Below, one piece after another: positions 28,296-37,554 of a stretch of DNA of 64,000 bases. Under the pieces are notes generated by a model. It searched no databases. It was not told where the DNA came from and saw only the letters and a list, made by a program, of their open reading frames with translations. Both the position numbers and the translations under genes were made by a program. The stretch covers positions 281,580 to 345,579 of the forward strand of contig NZ_AUCF01000006.1 of the NCBI RefSeq assembly GCF_000429625.1, written 5' to 3'. Source of the DNA: Azospirillum halopraeferens DSM 3675 (GTDB lineage: Bacteria > Pseudomonadota > Alphaproteobacteria > Azospirillales > Azospirillaceae). The first letter of the stretch is position 1; each line of letters starts with the position of its first letter.

Positions 28296-29266
28296 GGCTG
28301 TCGGCCCGCCCGCGTCAGGGCGGTCCACGCCGCCGCCAGCATGGCGCCGAGCACCGCGCCGGCCACCAGGGCCGCCGCCAGCACCAGCGGCGGGTCGGGC
28401 CAGTCGGGCAGGCGGGCGGCGCTGGCCGGCGCGATGGTGTCGGCGGCGTAGGGAAGCCCGCTTTCGATCAGCAACACCACGCGCTGCTGGTCGGCCTTCA
28501 GGGCGTTGAGCGCCTCGCGGTGCTCCAGCAGGGAAACCGTTCGGATGAGCTGATCCAGGTGGGCGATCTGGGCGGTGGCGCGGCGTGCCGCCTCGGCCCG
28601 CAGATGGGCATCGGCGGCGCCGACCAGCCGTTCCAGCAGGGTGAGAGCAAAGGCGCGATCCCGGTGGCGCAGGGCGATGCGGCGCATCGGCCCGCCTTCG
28701 ACACGGTCGGCGGTGACCATGCGGCGGAGGTGCCGGGAGGCCACGACCGGATCGGGCTCCACCCAATCCTCCCGGCCGGCAAGCGCCAGCAGGGCGCGTT
28801 TGAGCGCCGGCGCGACGCCGACGGCGGCCTGCCAGCGTCCGGTCTCCACGTCCCAGCGTTCGGGAAACAGGCGGCGCGCCACCTCCGGATCGGCCAGCAG
28901 ACGTTCGGCGATGGCGGGAGCCGTCAACAACTCCAGGAAGCGTGCGAAGTCCGACAGCGTCTCGTCACCCGATCCCGGTTCGGCCAGACCCGCGGCGTCG
29001 ATACCGGACACCGGCACCCGGGTTCCCATGGCGGCGATGCCGGTGCGCGCCGTCGGACCGACGACCGCCGCGGCGGTGTGCTGGGGCACCGTCAGGTTCA
29101 GCCACGCCAGGGCAAGGATCACGGAAACGGCGGATCCGCCCAGCACCGCACGCCAGCCGACGGCCAGCGCGCGCACCAGCAGCCGCAATTCCTCCGCACC
29201 GGCGGTCCGGCCCGCGTCATCCCCCGGCGCGGTGCGCGCCAATCCATCCCGGGTCCAGTCAGCCAT
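28292..29266 (-). CDS. Wzz-like polysaccharide chain-length/co-polymerase protein
   Basis: The 324-residue protein has one membrane helix near residue 40-60 (AVLGGSAVSVILALAWLNL) and a second at the C-terminus (LVLAAALVAGAVLGAMLAAAW). A large periplasmic region containing a coiled-coil stretch (HLDQLIRTVSLLEHREALNAL) lies between them. This is the layout of Wzz/polysaccharide co-polymerase proteins that set chain length. A Pro-Leu-Pro-type motif ahead of the second helix is not conserved, and there is no tyrosine-kinase domain. The ATG at 29266 has a good GGAGAGG ribosome-binding site and overlaps the preceding glycosyltransferase by 8 bp. Confidence 0.78.
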   Translation of the reverse strand: MADWTRDGLARTAPGDDAGRTAGAEELRLLVRALAVGWRAVLGGSAVSVILALAWLNLTVPQHTAAAVVGPTARTGIAAMGTRVPVSGIDAAGLAEPGSGDETLSDFARFLELLTAPAIAERLLADPEVARRLFPERWDVETGRWQAAVGVAPALKRALLALAGREDWVEPDPVVASRHLRRMVTADRVEGGPMRRIALRHRDRAFALTLLERLVGAADAHLRAEAARRATAQIAHLDQLIRTVSLLEHREALNALKADQQRVVLLIESGLPYAADTIAPASAARLPDWPDPPLVLAAALVAGAVLGAMLAAAWTALTRAGRQP

Positions 29267-30455
29267 GGGGGGCCTCTCCATAAGCGACGGACGGCTTCGG
29301 GCGGCGCACCGCCTCGGCCAGCGCACGGAATCGGACGGCCGCGTGATCGGCGGTCCGGCACCCCGCAGCGGCCAGAGCCCGTTCACTGCAGCGGGCGGCC
29401 AGGTTCGCATCCGTCGCGAACCGGCGCACCGCCCCGGCCAGGGCGGCCCCGTCGTCCGGATCCAGCACGGCGCCGCAGCCGGCCGCCACCACCACGCGCG
29501 CCGCCTCGCTGCCGGCGGGCCCGAGGAACAGGCAGGGACGGCCGGCAGCCAGAACGGTGGCGACCTTGCACGGCACCAGAAGCCCCTGCGCGCGGCGATC
29601 CATGGTCGCCACGTGGAGATCGGCCGCGGCCAGCGTCTGCGACAGGCGTTCGGCGGGCTGGAAAGGCAGCCGGTGCAGGTTGGACGGACGGTCCGGTGCA
29701 TCCCCGTCAGGGGGATAGCCGCGTCCGTCGCCGACCAGCAGGAACGCCGTATCGGGTTCCCGGCGCGCGGCGTCGAACAGGGCGCCCAACGGATGCGCCA
29801 GCCCGACGTTGCCGCAGTATGCGACGGTGAAGCGGTCGCCCAGCGCCAGGCGTTCGCGCAAGGGGTTTCCCGCGCGCGGCAGCGGACGGACGGACGGATC
29901 GGCCCAGTTGGGGATGACCGACAGGCGGTCCTCCGGCACGCCCAGGGCCTTCAGCCGGGCCTCCATGCAGCGCCCGATGGCGACGACCGCATCGTGCCGG
30001 CGAAGGGCGCGGACCATGGCCGAATCCAACACCCCCCGCACCGGACGCGGCAGGTGGATGCCAACCACCGGAAACAGCGCGGGAAAGACGTCGTGGCACC
30101 AGTGAATCGCCGCCGCACGGTGGCGTGCCGCCAGGATCGGCCCGGCCAGGGCCAGCAGCGGCGGATCGGTCATGGTGACCACCACGTCATGGCGCGGCAG
30201 GGTCAGCCCGCGCGCCACCAGGCGCGCCAGCGCCGCGGCATAGCCCGCCGCGCCCGGACGACAGCCGCCGCCGCCGGTGCGAACCACCGTGACGCCGGGA
30301 GGCGCCGCGGCCGGCCCGTCACCATCGGCCAGCACCCCGACCCGCCAGCCCGCCGCCGCCATGCGGCCAGCCAGATCGGACAGGCAGCGCCCGGTGGCGC
30401 CGCGGTCGGGCGGGAAGACGCGGTTGACGAACAGGATGGACGGACGCGCCGACAC
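29259..30455 (-). CDS. GT4-type glycosyltransferase
   Basis: The 398-residue enzyme has a GT-B fold of family GT4. The N-terminal half begins ILFVNRVFPPDRGATGRCLSDLAGRMAA, typical of acceptor-domain starts. The donor half has VIPNWADPSVRPLPR, YCGNVGLAHPLGALFDAA, FLLVGDGRGY, and a conserved Glu-containing helix region near GLLVPCKVATVLAAGRPCLF. It starts at GTG 30455 with GGAGACC upstream. It is the first of three overlapping genes (this, Wzz-like, GT2) and follows the polymerase-like gene by 64 bp. The donor sugar is unknown. Confidence 0.86.
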   Translation of the reverse strand: MSARPSILFVNRVFPPDRGATGRCLSDLAGRMAAAGWRVGVLADGDGPAAAPPGVTVVRTGGGGCRPGAAGYAAALARLVARGLTLPRHDVVVTMTDPPLLALAGPILAARHRAAAIHWCHDVFPALFPVVGIHLPRPVRGVLDSAMVRALRRHDAVVAIGRCMEARLKALGVPEDRLSVIPNWADPSVRPLPRAGNPLRERLALGDRFTVAYCGNVGLAHPLGALFDAARREPDTAFLLVGDGRGYPPDGDAPDRPSNLHRLPFQPAERLSQTLAAADLHVATMDRRAQGLLVPCKVATVLAAGRPCLFLGPAGSEAARVVVAAGCGAVLDPDDGAALAGAVRRFATDANLAARCSERALAAAGCRTADHAAVRFRALAEAVRRPKPSVAYGEAPHG

Positions 30456-30519
30456 GGCCGGTCTCCGGAGCGCTGCGGTTGAGCACGAAAGTATGCATTG
30501 CGCGTCGAGAGACCGCCAG

Positions 30520-31722
30520 TCATTCCAGGTGCCCGGATGGATCGTCCTTCGATGACGACAAAATCATGAGCGTCACCAGCAACCCGCAGTCCAGATACTT
30601 GAAGCTGGTGTGAAGGCCGAGAGATACGGCCAGGGGAGGCAGGATGGCAGCGGCCAGGATCGGATCGGTGCGCAGCAGGCGCCGGGCGGCCGGCACCAGA
30701 CCGATCAGCCAGGCGAGCAGACCGAGCAGACCGAGCAGCCCGGCCTTGAACAGAGTGTAGGAGACGAGCGTGTGCGTGTACGCGACCCGCCAGCCGCCCA
30801 CGGCCGGGTTGGCCAGCAAGGCCCCCCACCCTTCCCCGACCAGCAGCGCCACCGGGTCATCGGCAACGCGCTCCAGCACCGCCACGGCTTCGGCGCCCCG
30901 GGCGTTGAGGCCGGCGGAGCGGCTTTTCTCCACCACCTGATCGATGGCGCCGAAGACCGGGCCGTCGAGCCCCCACGCCAGGCCGGCGGCCACGGCCAGC
31001 AGCCCCCCCACCGTCCACGGCGCCCGCCGCCCCCACCACAGCATCACCCCCCATAACGCCACCGCTGCCAGGCCGAGGGCCATGCGGTGCACCGCCCCGG
31101 CCAGCGCGGCCAGGCACAGGGCTCCCCCGGCCAGAAGGACGGGGGCAGCCAGCCGGCGCAGCATCCCCCCGCGCACCAGCCATCCCGTCGCCACCGCCGG
31201 CAGCAGGATGGCGGCGAACAGGACCGACGGGGCGTTGAGGACGTAATGGGCACCCTCCGGCATGGCCCGCGTGCCAACCGCACCGAAGCCCCACCCCATC
31301 TCGTCCCACCAGCGCACGGTGAACAGCACCCCCGCCGCCGCCAGCCCGCCGGCCAGCCAGCGCACCGCCGCCGCGCCGGCCGGGCGCAGCAACGGAACCA
31401 GGACGACGGGAAGAAAGAGGAACAGCAACGGCACCACGTCGCGGGCGACCTGCCGCAGGTCCCACCCCTGCGCCAGCCCCCGCAGCAGCGGCGGCCACAG
31501 CAGCGCCGCGAACGCCAGCACCCCCGCCGCCTCCCACAGGGCCGGCCGCGGCCGCAGGAGGGCGGCCCCGCACGCCACCGCCAGCGGCCGGTGCCATCCC
31601 GCCGCGACGAGCAGCAGCCCCCCGACCACCGCCTCCACCATGCCGGGCGCCGGCGGCGCCGGGGCGCTCAGCAACCCGTACAGCAGCAGGGCGGCGGCAA
31701 CGGCCAGGGGGCGCACGGGCAA
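30520..31722 (-). CDS. O-antigen ligase/polymerase-like membrane protein
   Basis: The 400-residue protein has about ten membrane helices and one larger periplasmic loop near residue 270-320. This is the layout of Wzy polymerases and WaaL-type ligases. The loop includes VGEGWGALLANPAVGGWRVAYTHTLVSYTLFKAG, resembling the conserved HN/H-containing loop of the family. A stop codon lies just upstream of TTG 31722, so initiation must be at this TTG or at GTG 31716. It is the first minus-strand gene of the exopolysaccharide cluster and probably polymerises or transfers the repeat unit. Confidence 0.75.
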   Translation of the reverse strand: MPVRPLAVAAALLLYGLLSAPAPPAPGMVEAVVGGLLLVAAGWHRPLAVACGAALLRPRPALWEAAGVLAFAALLWPPLLRGLAQGWDLRQVARDVVPLLFLFLPVVLVPLLRPAGAAAVRWLAGGLAAAGVLFTVRWWDEMGWGFGAVGTRAMPEGAHYVLNAPSVLFAAILLPAVATGWLVRGGMLRRLAAPVLLAGGALCLAALAGAVHRMALGLAAVALWGVMLWWGRRAPWTVGGLLAVAAGLAWGLDGPVFGAIDQVVEKSRSAGLNARGAEAVAVLERVADDPVALLVGEGWGALLANPAVGGWRVAYTHTLVSYTLFKAGLLGLLGLLAWLIGLVPAARRLLRTDPILAAAILPPLAVSLGLHTSFKYLDCGLLVTLMILSSSKDDPSGHLE

Positions 31723-31879
31723 GGGCCGCCGTCAGCCCGGCCGAGCCGGTGCCGTGCACCGTCGGCGCGGTCGCCCATCACCGGAACCGGTGTGTCGCAT
31801 ACGCCCCCTCCCCCGCCCGCTGCCGATCGCCCGCCCTTCCGGATGGCATCGCGCGGGCGGGCTGTCAACGCGCCGGCCG

Positions 31880-32182
31880 TCACACGCTGCGCGCGATCTC
31901 CCGCTTGACCTCGGCGATGCGCTCCTCGTCGCGCGTGTAGAAGGTCCATTGCTTGATGCGGCGTGCCCGCACCAGGCCGGCACCGGTCAGCACCTTCATG
32001 TGCTCGCTCAGCGTCGGCTGGGAGACGCCCAGCTTTTCGGCCAGCAGCAGGGCGCACACCCCGTCCTCCACCAGGTCGCCGTCGACCTGTGGCGGGAAAT
32101 GGGCGCGGGGGTCCTTCAGCCACTCCAGGATCTGAAGCCGGCGTTCGTTGCCCAGCGCGCGGAGGACCGTCGCCATTGACAT
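31880..32182 (-). CDS. ArsR-family winged-helix regulator
   Basis: This 100-residue protein is a SmtB/ArsR-type winged helix. It begins MSMATVLRALGNERRLQILEWL and has the recognition helix region LLAEKLGVSQPTLSEHMKVLTGAGLV and wing RARRIKQWTFYTRDEERI. No clear metal-binding cysteine pair is present (only one Cys in the protein), so it probably senses something other than arsenite or cadmium. It is divergent from the PLP dehydratase gene with 53 bp between the starts, and that spacer holds a TTAG-N12-CTAA repeat. ATG 32176 is an alternative start. Confidence 0.85.
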   Translation of the reverse strand: MSMATVLRALGNERRLQILEWLKDPRAHFPPQVDGDLVEDGVCALLLAEKLGVSQPTLSEHMKVLTGAGLVRARRIKQWTFYTRDEERIAEVKREIARSV

Positions 32183-32186
32183 TTCG

Positions 32187-32206
32187 TTAGTTTGCCATTT
32201 TCCTAA
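32187..32206. promoter_or_regulatory. Candidate ArsR operator between the divergent regulator and dehydratase
   Basis: TTAG (32187-32190) and CTAA (32203-32206) form an imperfect inverted repeat around a 12-bp AT-rich centre. It is only 5-25 bp before the regulator start and about 30 bp before the dehydratase start. The spacing is right for an ArsR dimer that represses both genes. Confidence 0.4.
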
Positions 32207-32235
32207 TTGGTGTCAAGCCACCGGGAGAGCGGACC

Positions 32236-33189
32236 ATGCCCAACGCACCGACCATCGACCGCGCCGGCATCGCCGCCACGGAGCGGCTGATCCGACCCCA
32301 CATCCGCCGCACTCCGGTCGTGGAGATCGACGGTGCCGATTTCGGCCTTCCGCCGGTCCGTTTGACCGTGAAACTGGAGCTGACGCAGCATTCCGGCTCA
32401 TTCAAAGCCCGCGGCGCCTTCGCCAACCTGCTGATGCGGCCGGTCCCGGCCGCCGGGGTCGTGGCGGCGTCGGGCGGCAACCACGGCGCTGCCGTGGCCT
32501 ACGCCGCCATGCGCCTGGGCGTTCCGGCCACCATCTTCGTCCCGGCCATCGCGTCCCCCGCCAAGATCGAGCGCATCCGCGGCTATGGTGCCGATCTGGT
32601 GGTGGGCGGCGACCGTTACGCCGACGCCCTGGCCGCCAGCGAGGCACGCGTGGCCGGGACCGGGGCGTTGCCCGTCCACGCCTTCGACCAGGCCGAGACG
32701 CTGCTGGGCCAGGGATCGGTCGGGCTGGAACTGGAGGACGCGGCGCCGGACCTGGATAGCGTGCTGGTCGCCGTCGGCGGCGGTGGACTGGTGGGCGGAA
32801 TCGCCGCCTGGTACGCCGGCTCCCCCCGCACCCGCGTGATCGGCGTCGAACCGGAGGAGGCACCGACCCTGATCCGCGCCCTGGCCGCCGGCCGGCCGGT
32901 GGACGCCGAAGCCGGCGGCATCGCCGCCGATTCGCTGGCGCCCCGCCGCGTCGGAGAACGGGTCTTCCCCCTGGCCCGTGACCATGTCGCGCAGGTGGTT
33001 GCGGTGCCCGATGAGGCGATCCGCGCGGCGCAGCAGGCCCTGTGGCGGGTGCTGCGCATCGTCGGCGAGCCCGGCGGCGTTACCGCCCTGGCCGCCCTGC
33101 TGTGCGGCCGTTACCGTCCCTGCCCGGGGGAGCGGGTGGGGGTCGTGATCAGCGGCGCCAACACGGTGGCGGTCGACTTCTCCCGTTAG
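32236..33189 (+). CDS. PLP-dependent serine/threonine dehydratase-like enzyme
   Basis: This 317-residue fold-type II PLP enzyme resembles threonine/serine dehydratase and serine racemase. The Schiff-base Lys is Lys57 in SGSFKARGA, the substrate loop is ASGGNHGAAVAYAA, and the phosphate-binding glycine loop is VGGGGLVGGIAAW. There is no C-terminal ACT regulatory domain, so it belongs to the short, unregulated type. It may act on threonine, serine, threo-3-hydroxyaspartate or a related amino acid. The divergent ArsR-family gene probably controls it. The start ATG at 32236 follows GGGAGAGCGGACC. Confidence 0.88.
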   Translation: MPNAPTIDRAGIAATERLIRPHIRRTPVVEIDGADFGLPPVRLTVKLELTQHSGSFKARGAFANLLMRPVPAAGVVAASGGNHGAAVAYAAMRLGVPATIFVPAIASPAKIERIRGYGADLVVGGDRYADALAASEARVAGTGALPVHAFDQAETLLGQGSVGLELEDAAPDLDSVLVAVGGGGLVGGIAAWYAGSPRTRVIGVEPEEAPTLIRALAAGRPVDAEAGGIAADSLAPRRVGERVFPLARDHVAQVVAVPDEAIRAAQQALWRVLRIVGEPGGVTALAALLCGRYRPCPGERVGVVISGANTVAVDFSR

Positions 33190-33373
33190 CAGCCTGTCGG
33201 ACCGAACGCGACCGTTCGATCGCAGTACAAACCGGGGGTTCCTATGGCCGGCCGACCCTGAACGCTATGGCCCGGCAACACCACTGCGGTAGGCTGCCGG
33301 CCGGCCCTCCCCGCCCTTGGAACGGAGCCGGCGGCGGGCTATTGCAGAAGGCGGGACGGTTGGAGCGACGACG

Positions 33374-34525
33374 ATGGCACACAGGGTCGAGGAACTGGCG
33401 CTGGCGGGGACGCGGACGGGAACGCGGCGGTATCTGACGGTGCACCGCTTCGGCACGCCCGGCGCACGCCCCAAGGCCTATGTGCAGGCGGGGCTGCACG
33501 CCGACGAGATCCCCGGCATGCTGGTGGCCCATCACCTGATCGGCGCCCTGGCGGCGGCGGACGCGGCGGGCACCCTGCGGGGCGAGGTGGTGGTGGTGCC
33601 GGTCGCCAACCCCGGGGGGCTGGCGCAGGTGGTGGCGGGGGTGCCGGTCGGGCGCTACGCCCTGGACCGGGACGGCAACTTCAACCGCGGCTTCGCCGAT
33701 CTGGCCGATGCCGCGGAGGCCGGGGTGCGCGGCCGGCTGGGTTCCGACGCCGAATCCAACGTCGCGCTGATCCGCGAGGCGCTGCGCGCCGCCCACGCCG
33801 GGCGCACGCCCCGTGGGGACGCCACGGAGGTCGAGACCCAACGCCACGCGCTCCTGGGGCTGGCGCTGGACGCCGACCTGGTGTTCGACCTGCACTGCGA
33901 CATGGAGGCGGTGGTCCACCTCTACACCGGCGATGCCCTGTGGCCGGATGCCGCCGACCTCGCCGCGGAACTGGGGGCGGAGGCGGTGCTGCTGGCCCGC
34001 GACTCCGGCGGCGGACCCTTTGACGAAGCCTGTTCGTCGCCGTGGTGGACACTGGCGGAGCGGCTGGCCGATGAGGGGCCGGTGCCGCCCGCCTGTCTGG
34101 CCGCGACGGTGGAACTGCGCGGCAAGGCCGACGTGGACGATCCCATCGCCGCCGCCGACGCGGCGGCGCTGATGCGGGTGCTGATGCGCCGCGGCGTGGT
34201 GGCCGGCGACCCCGGCCCGCTGCCGGCCCTGCGCTGCGCCGCCACGCCGCTGGGTGGGCTCGACCGCGTGCTGGCGCCGGCGGCGGGCGTGGTGAGCTTG
34301 CGCAAGCGCCCGGGCGACCGGGTGGCGGCCGGTGAGGCGGTGGCCGACATCATCGACCCCGCCGCCACCGATCCCGCGCGGGCGCGCACCACCCTGGTGG
34401 CGCGCACCGCCGGCATTCTCATGGCCCGCACCAACCTGCGATTCGCCGGCCCCGGCGACCTGATCGCCTCCATCGCCGGGGCGGAGGTGCTGGACGCCCG
34501 CGGGCACGGGCTGCTGTTCGACTGA
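33374..34525 (+). CDS. Succinylglutamate desuccinylase/aspartoacylase-family metallohydrolase
   Basis: The 383-residue protein belongs to the zinc carboxypeptidase-like AstE/AspA family. The metal ligands are in AGLHADEIPGMLVAHHL (His and Glu), with a third His in DLVFDLHCDMEAV. A PVANPGGL segment is present, and the C-terminal domain is beta-rich and lipoyl-like (GVVSLRKRPGDRVAAGEAVADI, then ILMARTNLRFAGPGDLIASIAG). Relatives deacylate N-acyl amino acids or related amides, and the substrate here is unknown. The ATG at 33374 with upstream GGAG is preferred. An in-frame extension to 33317 looks non-coding. It converges on the permease gene. Confidence 0.85.
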   Translation: MAHRVEELALAGTRTGTRRYLTVHRFGTPGARPKAYVQAGLHADEIPGMLVAHHLIGALAAADAAGTLRGEVVVVPVANPGGLAQVVAGVPVGRYALDRDGNFNRGFADLADAAEAGVRGRLGSDAESNVALIREALRAAHAGRTPRGDATEVETQRHALLGLALDADLVFDLHCDMEAVVHLYTGDALWPDAADLAAELGAEAVLLARDSGGGPFDEACSSPWWTLAERLADEGPVPPACLAATVELRGKADVDDPIAAADAAALMRVLMRRGVVAGDPGPLPALRCAATPLGGLDRVLAPAAGVVSLRKRPGDRVAAGEAVADIIDPAATDPARARTTLVARTAGILMARTNLRFAGPGDLIASIAGAEVLDARGHGLLFD

Positions 34526-34553
34526 CGGCACCGGCGGGCGCCGGAGGTACCGG

Positions 34554-35858
34554 TCAGCCGTGGCTGGCCAGCACCGTTTCCACGTCGCCGCCGGACCCGC
34601 GGCCGGGCAGCACCGCGTTGAGGATCACGCCGATGATCGCCGACAGGGCCATGGCGGAGATGGCGAAGCCATCGGCGAAGCGCAGCTCGGCCCCGCCGAT
34701 GCCGATCACCAGGATGGTCGAGGCGATCAGCAGGTTGCGCTTGTTGCCCAGATCCACCTTGCCCTCGATCAGCGTGCGGATGCCCGACGAGGCGATGACG
34801 CCGAACAGCGCGATGGAGACACCGCCCATCACCGCCGTCGGGATGGTCTGCAGGAAGGCGCTGAGAACGCCCACGAAGCCCAGCACGATGGCGCAGAGCG
34901 CCGCTCCGGCAATGACCCAGACGCTGAACACGCGGGTGATGGCCATGACGCCGATGTTCTCGCCGTAGGTGGTGTTGGGCGGCCCGCCTGCCAGCGCCGC
35001 CAGGCTGGTGGCCAGGCCGTCGCCCAGCAAGGTGCGGTGCAGGCCGGGCTTGGCCAGGAAGTTGCGGCCCACCACGCGGCTCAGCACGATCTGGTCGCCG
35101 ATGTGCTCGGCCATGGTGACCAGGGCGACGGGGGCCACGATCAGGATCACCGCCAGGGCCGACGCGCCCTCCGTCATGCCCGAGAACAGCGGTGCGAAGT
35201 CGGGCACGCGCAGCAGCGGCGCCTCCAGCACCGGGGTGAAGTCGACCAGCCCGACCAGCGCCGCCGCGATGTAGCCGGTCAGGATGCCCAGCAGGATCGG
35301 CACCACCGTGAAGAAGCCGCGCAGCACCAGCGAATAGACGAAGATGGCGCCCAGGGTGAACAGGGCCACCAGGAACTGCACCAGGCTGTAGGGACCGCCG
35401 GCGGCGGTGCCCGACGCCATCTTCACGGCGATGCCGGCAAGGCCCAGGCCGATGACCACGATCACCGGCCCCACCACCACCGGCGGCAGCAGGTTGAGCA
35501 GCCAGCGCACCCCGAACATCCGGATCAGCGCCGCCACCACCAGATAGACGAGGCCCGCGACGAACGCCCCGAGCATGGCCCCGCCGGGCCCGCCGACCGC
35601 CGCCGCGGCGACGATCGGCCCGATGAAGGCGAAGGAGGAGCCGAGATAGGCCGGCACCCGGAAGCCGGTGCAGGCGAGATAGAGCAGAGTGCCGGCGCCG
35701 CTGGTCACCAGCGCCACCGCCGGACTGAGCCCGGTGAGGATGGGCACCAGCACCGTCGCACCGAACATGGCGAAGAGATGCTGGACGCTGAGCAGCAGGA
35801 AGGTTCCCGGTGCCGGACGCTCGTGCACGTCCAGCACCCGATCCCGGGCGGCGGTCAT
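34554..35858 (-). CDS. uraA: Uracil/xanthine permease, NCS2 family (UraA-like)
   Basis: The 434-residue protein is an NCS2 nucleobase transporter with about 14 membrane helices. It has the N-terminal QHLFAMFGATVLVPILTGL, the GSSFAFIGPI segment, and the family signature ALAGGPPNTTYGENIGVMAIT that contains substrate- and proton-binding residues. TMAEHIGDQ with the conserved Glu is also present. These features fit proton-driven uptake of uracil or a related base. The gene is monocistronic, convergent with the aspartoacylase-like gene, and divergent from the YchJ-like gene. The exact base specificity is not readable. Confidence 0.92.
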   Translation of the reverse strand: MTAARDRVLDVHERPAPGTFLLLSVQHLFAMFGATVLVPILTGLSPAVALVTSGAGTLLYLACTGFRVPAYLGSSFAFIGPIVAAAAVGGPGGAMLGAFVAGLVYLVVAALIRMFGVRWLLNLLPPVVVGPVIVVIGLGLAGIAVKMASGTAAGGPYSLVQFLVALFTLGAIFVYSLVLRGFFTVVPILLGILTGYIAAALVGLVDFTPVLEAPLLRVPDFAPLFSGMTEGASALAVILIVAPVALVTMAEHIGDQIVLSRVVGRNFLAKPGLHRTLLGDGLATSLAALAGGPPNTTYGENIGVMAITRVFSVWVIAGAALCAIVLGFVGVLSAFLQTIPTAVMGGVSIALFGVIASSGIRTLIEGKVDLGNKRNLLIASTILVIGIGGAELRFADGFAISAMALSAIIGVILNAVLPGRGSGGDVETVLASHG

Positions 35859-36004
35859 GGTGGTCTCCCTGTTCGCTGGGCGGTCTTCGGTGTGCAGAAG
35901 CGGTACCCGCTTCCGCCCGGCGCGTCAAACGCCGCGCTCGGGGTTGGCCGCCGCCCCTGCGTTGCGCTATGCAGACGCATCCATCATGAAGGGTCCTTGC
36001 ATCC

Positions 36005-36490
<486 letters not shown>

Positions 36491-36496
36491 CCCGCC

Positions 36497-36530
36497 GCAC
36501 CGCCCGCCGGACGGTCTCGCCGGGCGGTGC
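36497..36530. terminator. Hairpin between the YchJ-like gene and the broken DUF4276 gene
   Basis: GCACCGCCCG (36497-36506) and CGGGCGGTGC (36521-36530) form a perfect 10-bp stem with a 14-base loop. It lies directly after the plus-strand YchJ-like gene and after the end of the minus-strand pseudogene. No T-tract follows on either side, so termination is likely but weakly supported. Confidence 0.4.
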
Positions 36531-36535
36531 CGGCG

Positions 36536-36919
36536 TCAGCCGTCCGCAGCGGCGAGCATGGCGCTCATCCGCCGGCGGAAGCGGGCGAACGATGGGTTGA
36601 TGCTCGCGCGGTCGAGATCGAACATCTTCGCCATCCGGTGCCGGTAGGTGATGGGGTCGTAACCGCCGGGCATGCGGGCGCCCGGCCAGCCATTGGCATC
36701 ACGGATCCGATCGGATTGGGCGGGAGCGTCAAGGTCGGCCGGCAGGCCGAAATGGCCGCGAAGTCCGGACAGCCCTGCGATGAATCAGGTTTCGAACCCC
36801 CGAACGGCGAGAACGAGGACATACTCGACATCGTCGCGCACCTGCTTGGCTTGACCGAGCAGGCGCGGCCCGATCTGCGCCGGGCAGCCGTCATCACAGT
36901 CGAGCAGGATCAACACCAT
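36536..36919 (-). pseudogene. Broken DUF4276 family gene (internal stop, missing 5' end)
   Basis: Reading the minus strand from 36919, the sequence MVLILLDCDDGCPAQIGPRL is typical of DUF4276, a family of unknown function. The frame then meets a TGA at 36787-36785, after VLAVRGFET, where the family has Trp (ETWF). After the stop the same frame runs on for 83 more codons to 36536. It keeps family-like segments FIAGLSGLRGHFGLPADL and YDPITYRHRMAKMFDLDRAS. The N-terminal portion expected upstream of 36919 is not found intact in any frame. A single TGG to TGA change plus 5' decay explains this. It is next to a YkgJ-type gene. Confidence 0.7.
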
Positions 36920-37044
36920 ACCGCTGTTCTGTGCGGCTTTCGCCGGTTGCGGATCGCGACCTGGCGAATGAACGGAGGCTTCATCGGCTTGGAGGTGGCT
37001 CGAAGCCGGGGCGGCCCGGAGGATAGCCGTCCCGCACCGTTCCG

Positions 37045-37335
37045 TCACCCCTCGAACCCGAAATGGCGCCGCACGGCGCGGCAGGCGTCGCTGCCGGCGG
37101 TGAACTCGCGGCAGACCAGGGGGCGGTCCTCGTAGACCCGGCAGAAGACCGACGATCCCGGCGTGCCCACCAGCGCGGCGCAGCGGTCGCCGTCGCAGCG
37201 CATGCGCCCGTCCTCCACCAGATAGGACGGAATGCCGTCGCCGTCGCCCGGACCGATGAAGGCCGGCCATTCCCATGAATAGGTGCAGCAGGCCCCGCAG
37301 GCCTCGCAGTCGGGACTCGAGTCGTCGTCGGTCAT
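37045..37335 (-). CDS. YkgJ-family cysteine cluster protein
   Basis: This 96-residue protein belongs to the YkgJ/zinc- or iron-chelating cysteine-cluster family (CxxCxxCC). It starts with CEACGACCTYSWEWP and continues with the later cysteines in GDRCAALVG, FCRVYEDRPLVCREF and DACRAV. The eight-Cys pattern is complete, suggesting bound metal, possibly an iron-sulfur cluster. No function has been established. The ATG at 37335 fits the family start. Any upstream in-frame reading overlaps the cold-shock gene region and is not real. Confidence 0.85.
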   Translation of the reverse strand: MTDDDSSPDCEACGACCTYSWEWPAFIGPGDGDGIPSYLVEDGRMRCDGDRCAALVGTPGSSVFCRVYEDRPLVCREFTAGSDACRAVRRHFGFEG

Positions 37336-37554
37336 CGCAGGCCGCTGGTGGTGATCAGAGGGCGCACCGCTAAATCTGGTGGGCCGGTCGGAGCCCCGCC
37401 GCCCCCCGGCGGCGCGGCGGGCCCGTCCGCCCCCATTTGCTGCCGTCCATTTGGACAGGTCAAGAAATAGCGGTTGCGTCCGGGCTCGTTTACAGGCATC
37501 GTTTGCTTGGCTTCCCATATCGGGTAGCAACGTTTGCGTTTTCATGGAACCTCG

